Source: Mucidula mucida
Lineage: Eukaryota > Basidiomycota > Agaricomycetes > Agaricales > Physalacriaceae
Length of the DNA stretch: 64,000 nucleotides
Reading direction: 5' to 3'
NCBI GenBank assembly: GCA_015501055.1
Contig: JADNYV010000026.1
Span: forward strand, 248,001 to 312,000
Numbering within the stretch: position 1 is the first letter of the stretch; every line of letters starts with the position of its first letter. Below the pieces are notes generated by a model. The model was not told where the DNA came from. It ran no database searches and was given only the letters and a program-made list of their open reading frames with translations. The translations under genes and the position numbers were made by a program. Of the stretch, positions 55,617 through 64,000 are shown piece by piece.

Positions 55617-58551
55617 ATGCCAGCTCACTATGACCGTCTTGACTTGGACGACGATGATGAAACCGCGACACTGGCTGAGAGTACCCGCTCGACGACCAAC
55701 CTGAAGCCGGCTGTGTACTACGATGAAGGGCCTTTCGATGCACCCAGCTCCGACGAAGAGGAAGCATTTCTCACCAAAGAGCCAGCTGTCCCATTGACAC
55801 CTGGAACAATGGAGAATGGCTTCGCTCCGGGGCACCAGAAAGTGTGTAACTCTCCTAGAAGTGGTCCAAGGCTAACTTCTTCCAGCGACCATCTTCCCTT
55901 CGTTTCCTCGTTTATACCCTCTGCGCACTCATTTCGCTGTCGGCCCTAATCGGAATCATTGCGGCGCAGAGCTATGTCGGCACTGTATATCGACTGCCTG
56001 GGTTTAAGAAGATGACTATGGACCATCTCTTCAATGGTACCTTCTCTACGGAGCACAAGAGTCTGGCATGGGTACCGGAAGGTAGGCTCGTTATTTATGT
56101 ACGCCGAAGCCTTTTCAACAGTTTTGTAGCTGGAGATGGAGTCTTCTCTATAGTCGACGGCAACGACATCAAACTTGTTGATCTCAAGACTAACACGACA
56201 TCCACACTCGTTTCTCTGAGCGATATCAAAGGTGAATCTGGTTCTCCGCTGGCATTCAGTAATTGGCAGCTTTCACCGGACATGGAATATCTGCTGCTCA
56301 AAGCCAACTATAAGAAAGTTTGTACGCATCTATATTCAATTCCTACCATTGACGTTTCAATTAGCAATGGAGATGGTCCAGCTTTGGAAACTACTACATT
56401 CATAACATTGCTGACAAAAGGACGCATCCATTAATTCCTCCCTCAAACCCTCCATCAACCGCATTTGCTGTGTGGTCGCCGACTGGACAATCCATTGCCT
56501 ATGTGACCGATAATGATCTGTATATCCTGCCTTCGCCCTCGCCATCCGCAACTCCAATTCAGATTACTAACTCTGGCTCTTCTACACTCTTCCACGGCGT
56601 TCCTGATTGGGTCTACGAGGAAGAGATATTCTCCGCTGACTCTGCCCTGTGGTGGTCGCCAGACTCCAGCAAGCTAGCGTTCCTGAGCTTCGACGAGACT
56701 CTGGTGGACGTATTCTCCTTCCCCGTCTATAATCCAACAGACGATAGCACCACTGTCGTCCCATACCCATCCGAGTTGAAGATGCGCTACCCTAAACCCG
56801 GATATAATAACCCGCTGGTGACGGTTCATGTCTACGATTTATCAAGCAAGAAAAGTGTAGAGTTAGAATGGGCAGACCATCACCCGAAAGAGAACAGCGT
56901 CATAATGGAAGTTACATGGGTCGCAGACCAGCAGCTCATGCTCAAAGAGCTGAACAGAAACGCTGATGACGGTCACGTTGTGCTCTTTGACTTGACTACG
57001 GGTAAGAAAGAGGGTATCACCGTCAGAAAACTGGGCAAGGATGGCGAGGAGGCTGACGAGGGCTGGGTTGAGCCTACTCAATCGATATACCCTTTACCGA
57101 AGGAGTGGGCTATCAGTGGCGGGACAGCATATCTGGACATTGTGCCGACAAAGGAGGGATACAACCATATCGCACTTTTCAGTCCGGCAAACTCCAGTGA
57201 ACCCTTGTTCTTGACGCATGGCTCATGGGAGGTCTCTGGTGCCGGGGTCAAGGCCGTTGACGTGAAAAACGGTTTAGTGTATGTCCGCGTATAATCTGCT
57301 TTGTTAACACACTCATACTCTCTCAAGATACTTCGAAGCTGCAGCACCTACCTCAGTTGAGAGAAATCTGTACTCCGTTGCTCTGCCCTCATCTGCCGAA
57401 GCGATATCTGATATAGTGTCGCTCTCGTATACCCCCGAACCTTCATATTTTTCGACCGACTTCTCTCCTGAAGGCGGGTTCTATTTGCTGAGCTATCATG
57501 GTCCGGACATCCCTTGGCAGCGTGTCGTACAGGCGGGCACAGCTCGTTTGATTATTTGCTAACGGATAATGGGCGACTGTTGAATGTTACTGCGGAGTAT
57601 GAAGCGCCCACCATCATCCACTCGACCATAGAGAATGACGGATACGGTGAGTTAAGCCTTCCTTCAATAAGGCGTATATCTGAAACATCAACAGAGCTTA
57701 ACGTCAAGGAGATTCGCCCTCCACGCATGGACGATTCAGGGCGTACTAAGTACGCAGTCTTGTTCAAAGTCTACGGCGGTCCCAACAGTCAAACCGTAAC
57801 TACCCGGTGGACGCGAGAGTGGGAAGATTTTGTCGCTTGCTCACTTCAACACATCGTCGTCATTGTAGACGGACGAGGAACAGGTTCGAAAGGCCGGGCC
57901 CTCAGGAGTGCGGTGAAGGGCAATCTCGGGTTCTGGGAGACTAGAGACCAGATATACGCTGCTAGGATGTGGGCCGGAAAGGACTATGTAGATCCAAAGC
58001 GGATTGGGATATGGGGGTGGAGCTATGGTGGTTTCATGAGCGCCAAGGTGGCCGAAGCCGATGCTGGTATACATTCGTTGGCTATGAGCGTTGCGCCCGT
58101 AACCAGCTGGCGTTTATATGGTATGCTTTACTTTCAGGACATTTTCTGCTTAACTAACAAGCTGGCAGACTCGATATATACGGAACGATATATGAACCTT
58201 CCGGACGTTAACCCTGGGGGGTATATCAACGCCTCGATCTCCAACGTGACTGGTTTCCACAAGGTGGATTATCTCCTCGCGCACGGCAGTGGTGATGATA
58301 ATGTCCATTTCGCAAACTCTGCGCACCTGTTGGATATGCTGACGGCGGAGCGAGTGAGAAAGTTTAGGTTTAGGATGTTCACTGATAGGTGGGTTTCTTG
58401 CGTCTTTAAGCCTGTGGAGTTTTGGGCTGACAATCTTGGATTTAGTGACCATGGAATCAGCCGAAGAGGTGCGAAGCAGGAGGTATACGAGTTCTTAACA
58501 AGTTTCTTGATAGAAAAGTGGGGCAAGGGTGGACGAAGACGAGGATGGTAG
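55617..58551 (+). CDS. dipeptidyl aminopeptidase, S9B (DPP IV / Ste13-Dap2 type)
   Basis: Type II membrane serine peptidase cleaving X-Pro/X-Ala dipeptides; yeast relatives Ste13 (Golgi, pheromone maturation) and Dap2 (vacuole). From ATG 55617: an acidic cytosolic head (YDRLDLDDDDETATL), an intron near 55841, then one transmembrane segment (LRFLVYTLCALISLSALIGI). The beta-propeller follows: VFSIVDGNDIKLVDL, FSNWQLSPDMEYLLL, GVPDWVYEEEIFSADSALWW (the EE motif binding the substrate N-terminus) and WSPDSSKLAFLSFDE. The catalytic domain has VIVDGRGTGSKGRAL, GIWGWSYGGFMS (serine), HGSGDDNVHFANS (aspartate) and a rebuilt FTDSDHGI (histidine) across the last intron. The stop is at 58549-58551. All catalytic residues are present. 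About 870 residues. Confidence 0.93.
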
Positions 58552-59742
58552 ATTATTGCTCAACTATAGATAATGTATCTCTTCTTGGACTGTCGCGCAT
58601 CAAGTGCTCCAAGTGTACATGTTCTGGTGTGAGTGTATCGATCACTTGCCTAAAGGGACGAGATGCTTGACTCTTACTACCATCCTTCTTTAGGATGTCC
58701 TGCTTTCCCTCAGTGATCATGACAGATGCTTTTTCTAAATGCTTCTCACAGCCCTCTCGTTAATTCCAAAGGTTGACTGTTGGTCTCTAGAAGCAGCTCG
58801 CCGGCCTCAGCTCTTTTCATAATTGTCATGGCCTGTCGCAACATCAACATCGCAAGCGTCCGTATATCCTCCACCGAGCGAACTTGAATCGGCATTGACA
58901 CCTCGGTCCCGCATACCCCCTCATGCCTTCAGCAACAACCACCGTCGGTACATCGGGCCATAGCAGGAAAAGCGGAATGAACGACTTTTCATCTACGACA
59001 TCGGCTCGGTAGCCGGGTTTCTATGATGTTATTTAGACAATGTTATTTCACTTATTATGTGAAGGCACGTCTTGACCAGAGGGTGTTATACATCGCAGGG
59101 CATGAAGACTTCAATGATAATTTCAACCTTCCTCACGAAGTACGTCCCACTTCAAGTCACCCGCGCACGTCATTCAGAACAGCTATTCTGTATATGAATG
59201 GACCATTCGATGCGACCAGAACACGACGCGTAAGGTTAGTCCCAGTTCGATACATTTGACATTTGTTAGATGACCCTCGATGGCGATATCATTGGATTCT
59301 TATCGGCTCACAAGGACGAATACCATATCCATACTATGTCTCAGTAGTCCAGGGGAAACATATCGGAGTTCTTGGTGGAGACTAAGGCTCATCCAGGGCT
59401 CATCACGGTTCATCATCTATTAGAGCCGGCGATTCGAACATCATTGAAGCAAAGGAGGTAACTGAAAAGGTGATGGTATGCGCAAGTATTTTTGTATTTC
59501 GATCTTAACGTTTGATTCAGGGCTTATAACAGTTCCAGGCAAATAAGTGTGCGCCCGCTACGGAACGCGCTATGAAGTCTTCCCATAGCCAAGCGCTCCT
59601 TGCCGCTTAGAAGTGTCCGAATCGGTTGACGGGTGTCAAAATTACTCGGTGAGAGTATACCACCGCCCTGGGGCGAAACCACTGAATTGTATTTCTGGGA
59701 TCATTTTCCCACCAGTCTTCGTCCGGGTTTATGAAAAACAGT
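58552..59742. other. 1.2 kb gap with possible gene relic
   Basis: On the minus strand between about 59020 and 58740 there are protein-like stretches (IPLFLLWPDVPTVVVAEG, then in another frame MPIQVRSVEDIRTLAMLMLR), but they are broken by stops and frame changes; I cannot name the family. Plus-strand frames near 59023-59259 are not recognised. Confidence 0.35.
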
Positions 59743-60698
59743 TACTATGCTGTCCATCGGTGTTGTTTCGCCCAGGGATATTGTATCGGTCGTCGATCGC
59801 GCCTTAAACGATGGAATTCCGCCTCAATTCCTCGCGGATTCTACTCCGTACTATGTCTTCTATAATGCCATGTAAAAAGTTGAACGAAAACAAATGAGAA
59901 CTCGTTGAGATTCAGCCCGGAGGGGGTGTAAGTGAGTTCCCTTGAGGCAAACACCTACCTAGTGAAAGTTTACACTACCGGGGGACATTCGGCTTGGCTG
60001 TAGAGCAAGAGTAGATGTATATACTGCTGCTTGTACCTTTTCCGGGATCAAAATCGAAGGGAAACATCGTAGGCGGTATGAATCTGTGCGGATTCGCTGC
60101 TTGGTCACAATCTGTCACATCAAGCATACAAAGTCCGCAAGCCGTGTTTCGGCACAGACACGCGCTTTACTTCCATCCTTAATTGTCGTGGCCAATCGAT
60201 ATCGTTGGACCCCATCGAAATGCCCGCCGATGATTCGAAGGAAACAAGGGTCCTGTTTTGTCTACAGATGCGAAACGCGCTTGATCACGACTTAGTATGT
60301 CATTCTCGGCAGGACGGCGGACTTTGAAATCCTCATCGCATGTCACGCCTGAGCATCGCAGCAACTTTTTACGATGTTTCCCTTCGATTTTGATCCAGGA
60401 AAAGGTAAAAGTAGCAGTATATACATCTACTCTTGCTCTACAGCCAAGCCGAATGTCCCCCGGTAGTGTAAACTTTCACTAGGTAGGTGTTTGCCTCAAG
60501 GGAACTCACTTACACCCCCTCCGGGCTGAATCTCAACGAGTTCTCATTTGTTTTCGTTCAACTTTTTACATGGCATTATAGAAGACATAGTACGGAGTAG
60601 AATCCGCGAGGAATTGAGGCGGAATTCCATCGTTTAAGGCGCGATCGACGACCGATACAATATCCCTGGGCGAAACAACACCGATGGACAGCATAGTA
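59743..60698. repeat. 956 bp inverted duplication (two 329 bp arms)
   Basis: Arms 59743-60071 and 60370-60698 are near-identical in opposite orientation, separated by 298 bp. They can be recognised by TACTATGCTGTCCATCGG at the left end and its complement at the right end. A 43-codon frame inside each arm (VSPRDIVSVVDRALNDGIPP) is not a known domain. No target-site duplication was seen. Unlike the element at 30433, the ends have no transposon-like motif, so a local inverted duplication is also possible. Confidence 0.8.
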
Positions 60699-61055
60699 TA
60701 TTTCCCAAAATCAGGACACCCCCATGGCCTTATCAACTATCAACGGACTCACCCCACGGGGAGTCGTGTGCTTCGACATAGGAATAGAAACTACGTCTTC
60801 GTGATGAAGTTGCCGACCCATACAAGACGGCGAAACCCACCGTGGTTGGTTTTCAACCAGGTTGTTACTGTGTGGTGTTGGTGCGTGTTGACGAACATTG
60901 CGGCGACCGCTGAGACCATGGATGACGCACACTCTCAAGTGTCAACTACATTTGCAACATTTCAACGACATTGATCTTTACAGGCATTGCCACACTCCAT
61001 GGAGTTAGCGGGCTTTTTCTGACAGCAAGAGACAGCAGCTAGTACCTCGCCTCCC
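60699..61055. other. intergenic region
   Basis: Short plus-strand frame after the right arm (LSTINGLTPRGVVCFDIGIE) is not interpretable. The right end is the promoter region of the next gene. Confidence 0.35.
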
Positions 61056-61062
61056 TATAAAG
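61056..61062 (+). promoter_or_regulatory. TATA box of the hemerythrin-like gene
   Basis: TATAAAG lies about 57 bp before the ATG at 61113. Confidence 0.6.
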
Positions 61063-61112
61063 CACCGTATTTCTGGCAATTTGTCCCTTACCCGCCTTCT
61101 TCTCGAACCATC

Positions 61113-61889
61113 ATGTCGTGCTATAGCGAGAAAGCACCAGCCGTCGAACCCGTTCTCATACCTGATCGTAATAAGATCAGCTCCAAAACTATCAACACCA
61201 AGGACGAATACTGTTCGTATCTGTATAATCTTTTACCTGCACTGAGTGTGTTCACAAGTCTATAGCCTTCACTGTCGCTTCACTGACCATCTCGCATAAC
61301 GTTATTCGACGCCATCTATTAAGCGTCATTGGCAAGGCTCCCACCGTTGCGCCCGCTGACCAGGAAGCGTTCTTGAAATACGCGAGCTTCGCCGCATGGC
61401 ATGTCAAGGCGTACCTCAAGTCATCGCATCACCTTTACGCTGCACTACACGAGTGCACGAACGTATTACCGCGTGTCGCGGAGTTCGAGCACCAACTTGC
61501 CATTGCCCCTGTCGAACACGATTCATCTCCCCTTGATATGGATGGCTGGACGGGCAACGACATCGCTGTCGCTGCCGAACGTCTCGCCGACGTTTTACTG
61601 CCTTACCTAGACCGAAGAGAAGCCGTGATGCGGGCGTATGCGAGGAGTATGCCTGTGCCTATGTTCAGGGAAGCGCAGAAGGAGATGGAGAGAGAGATCA
61701 AGGACTCGAAGGTCGGGCACTCGTATGCGCTGGCGATGATTGCGGCGCATCAAACGAAATCGGAAGCTGCTCTGTTCCCTTCGGTGTCTAAGATGGCTGG
61801 CGGTATGGTTTACGGCAAGTGTGTGGCGTTCGTCTGCGCTTCAACTTGATATTCATCGAATGTTTAGGTGGACGAAGTTCGCTAAGTGA
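61113..61889 (+). CDS. hemerythrin-like (HHE) helical protein with altered ligands
   Basis: Three-exon gene of about 225 residues. Exon 1 (MSCYSEKAPAVEPVLIPDRN...TKDEYC), a 42-nt intron, then the main exon: SIAFTVASLTISHNVIRRHL, then VIGKAPTVAPADQEAFLKYA, WHVKAYLKSSHHLYAALHEC, VAEFEHQLAI, VAAERLADVLLPYLDRREAV. This is the order of the fungal four-helix hemerythrin-like family (HN.I.R, then W....HHDTEEE, then E...H). The usual HHDTEEE metal block is replaced by SSHHLYAAL, and the last histidine (KHL..E) by PYLDRRE, so di-iron binding may be lost or changed. A last short exon encodes KWTKFAK. Assignment is by pattern, not certain. Confidence 0.6.
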
Positions 61890-62773
61890 GGCTCCCGTTG
61901 TAAGTTTGAGAAGTAACAGATGGCGGGATAGGGATCTGTATGTATTGTGTATCTGTTTTTGCTGCAGTGGCATGAACTTGTTTTGGTATCAAAACAAAAC
62001 GCAAACCCTCTTGTCAGCGTGAGAAACGAGCGGGCCGAAAATGCCGACTACTTTGTCTGCAACTTTCAACTGTCTGCGAATCTCCTTCACTTTTCGCTCG
62101 CCGTCCACAAACGAAAGCTGGACATGACATATGGGTCCAACCCAAGAGACTTAGACTAATAAAAGGTGACAGTGGCTCTAAAATCAATAAGCAGATCTCT
62201 GAATGACACCCAGTCTTTCCTTCAACCGGGTCTTGATGCTTGTATCGACTGGGCTTCATTATTCTTCTCTTTGGCGACACACTGACAGATTCAATCTGAA
62301 GCACGCGATGATTTGTAGAGGTGGACCGTCTCGACGACTACGGCGTTACGGATACCCTCCCGTCACGGCCCGGCTAGACTCTGCGCGACTAACATGATCC
62401 TCGCTTGCCCCAACCTATTTCGCTTTCTCTCACCGGTTCCGAACATTGCGAATCACAGGTCATTTCTGTACCTTGACATTGTGATTACATTGTACATACA
62501 GACAGCTGATGAAGGAGTCGTCGACCGCATTCTGCGACCACATAGCGGTACCTCTTCCCATTCAAAAAGCAAGAGAATGCCTTTAGGAGGTCTTCAAGCA
62601 ATTCTGGCTTGGAGCAGCTTATTTATTCGCTTGCGCCATAACGAGGAACCATTCAGGAAACGAGCAAGGCGAGCACATGCTTCCTTTTCAAATGGGAGCT
62701 ACCATCACGCACGTTCTACAAAACGAGACCTCCATATATAGGTGCTCTCGTGGTGGTTGTAAAGCAGCTCACT
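61890..62773. other. 0.9 kb intergenic region
   Basis: No gene recognised. A TATATA stretch at 62735-62740 lies about 35 bp before the next ATG and might be its TATA box. Confidence 0.4.
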
Positions 62774-64000
62774 ATGCTCGCCCTATTGCCCTCGCTGCTC
62801 CTACTCTTGGTTGTACAGACACATTGCTCTCCCGTCCGTGTCAAGCGCAACGATGTGAAGGTTACACTCGATGGCCAGACATACATCAACAAGGGTATTG
62901 TTGGCTTTGGCGTGATCCCTTCCGACTTTGTCGAGTCGACAGGAGATACGCTAGGCGGCATCGGAAGTGCAGTAGCGCTCAAGAATGGATCGTGGCGAAA
63001 GCTGGAGAATGGCACTTTCACAGGGACGTTCATCGCTCATCCTGATCGGGGCTACAACGTGTACGTTTTTGGGCTCGCGTGCTTGGTGTTTCCTCATAGC
63101 CAGATACAGAGAAGAGACCATTGACTATCAAGCCCGTCAGCATGAGATTGATTTCTGGCTGAATCCCTATGAGGAGGACAAGGGATTGTCTTACGATGAT
63201 GCCAAAGAGACGCTGATCTTGTCGTATGTCAACACGACTCTGCAATTCGAGCGCAACGGAGCAAAAACGACCGGTCTGGACGCGACGAGCTGGCGGGCAG
63301 CCGAAAACGGATACCCGAGCTTCGTGTTTGCGGACCCGGATATGCCAGTCCCTCTGTCTATCAACCGCCTGTCTATGGACGTAGAAGGGATCGTATCTAA
63401 TGCGGACGGCTCATTCTGGATTAGTGACGAGTATGGACCGTACATCTACCGTTTCTCAGATGACGGTAACCTCATACAGACCATTCAACCTCCAGAGGCC
63501 ATCCTTCCTTACGATTCTAAGGGGAACCTCAGCTTCACGTCCGACGATGACCCAGAGAGGGGTCGAGGGGCAAACGCGGGCTTCGAGGGTCTAACCATCG
63601 ATGCCGAGAATCAGATTCTTTACGCCATGTTGCAGGCTGCCACAATACAGGACGGAGGCGGCGACAAGACCACGTCTCGCTATACTCGTCTAGTCGCATA
63701 CGATGTCTCCGATGTGTCGTCGGAACGGCCAGCGCTTGTCGGAGAATGGGTTGTCCCACTCCCCATCAGTAACAGTAAAGGCAAGACGCGCGCGAGCAGT
63801 GAGATCCTCTTCTTGGGTCAGGGTGCCTTCCTATCGTTAAGCCGCGATGGGGATGGCAAAGGTGGTGATGATACCAAGTCAAAGTACAAGTACGTGCGCT
63901 TCACGTTTCTTGTCATAGAATTTTAACGCTATACATTAGGCAAGCCGATCTGTTCACTATTGCTTTTGCCACAGATATTCACGGAGATAAGTACGACGAC
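62774..64000 (+). CDS. phytase-like esterase domain protein, secreted (partial, runs off the window)
   Basis: ATG 62774 starts a signal peptide (MLALLPSLLLLLVVQTHCSP). Then come VTLDGQTYINKGIVGFGVIP, FIAHPDRGYNV and, after an intron at about 63060-63110, ETIDYQARQHEIDFWLNPY. The following blocks are LSINRLSMDVEGIVSNADGS, FWISDEYGPYIYRFSDDGNL, GRGANAGFEGLTIDAENQIL and ILFLGQGAFLSLSRDGDGKG. These match the secreted 'esterase-like activity of phytase' beta-propeller family, where D.EG and DEYGP are the hallmark motifs. A further intron near 63890-63940 is followed by ADLFTIAFATDIHGDKYDD at the window end. Substrate is not known; the family name comes from a weak phytase-like annotation. Right end missing. 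Confidence 0.85.

Noticed and set aside
59420..59460. tRNA B-box-like sequence GTTCGAATC on the minus strand
   Set aside because: No A box or acceptor stem at suitable spacing; not a tRNA.

Overview
The window is nuclear DNA from a filamentous basidiomycete, most likely an agaricomycete. Most genes are cut by several 45-60 nt GT-AG introns. Gene content points the same way: a class I hydrophobin, a microsomal P450, tandem GH18 chitinases, a GH71 glucanase with WSC modules, an agaricomycete-style BTB protein and a proline-rich fungal annexin. About 24 genes and several gene relics are interleaved with 0.5-2.5 kb gaps. No rRNA gene, convincing tRNA gene, CRISPR array or prokaryotic signature was seen. 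Joins between exons were inferred by eye from splice motifs and protein continuity, so gene spans are firmer than internal exon borders.

Layout. 0.5-2.3 kb: P450 with an apparent one-base frameshift. 2.3-4.4 kb: unassigned. 4.4-6.6 kb: S28 serine peptidase. 7.2-10.9 kb: RNF220-type RING E3 ligase flanked by two diverged copies of an unrecognised putative mitochondrial coiled-coil protein, the left copy a pseudogene. 11.3-14.1 kb: AFG1 and ureF, divergent over 118 bp. 15.7-18.3 kb: sugar transporter. 18.8-22.6 kb: two tandem chitinases. 22.8-28.7 kb: HRI1, an M28 aminopeptidase and a probably GPI-anchored aspartic peptidase. 29.2-34.2 kb: low-complexity protein, a 761 bp foldback element, BTB protein, then relics of an ACP-thioesterase megasynthase and an NAD(P)-binding protein. 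34.2-43.1 kb: PD-(D/E)XK-like protein, lipin, hydrophobin, annexin. 43.9-51.8 kb: GH71-WSC glucanase, complex I NDUFB9, RRN3. 52.3-55.5 kb: RTC3/SBDS-like gene with a 4-nt microexon, an acidic repeat protein, and a duplicated RTC3 piece abutting a truncated ASCH-like gene. 55.6-64 kb: dipeptidyl aminopeptidase, a second inverted duplication, a hemerythrin-like protein and a phytase-like esterase that runs off the window.

The genes do not form one pathway. Secreted or cell-surface functions are common: S28, M28 and A1 peptidases, a membrane DPP of the secretory route, two chitinases, GH71-WSC, hydrophobin and a phytase-like enzyme. They suit nutrition and wall remodelling. Housekeeping genes (AFG1, NDUFB9, RRN3, lipin, ureF) lie between them. 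The least explained items are the two inverted duplications, the putative mitochondrial coiled-coil paralogue pair, the microexon, and the RTC3/ASCH rearrangement.
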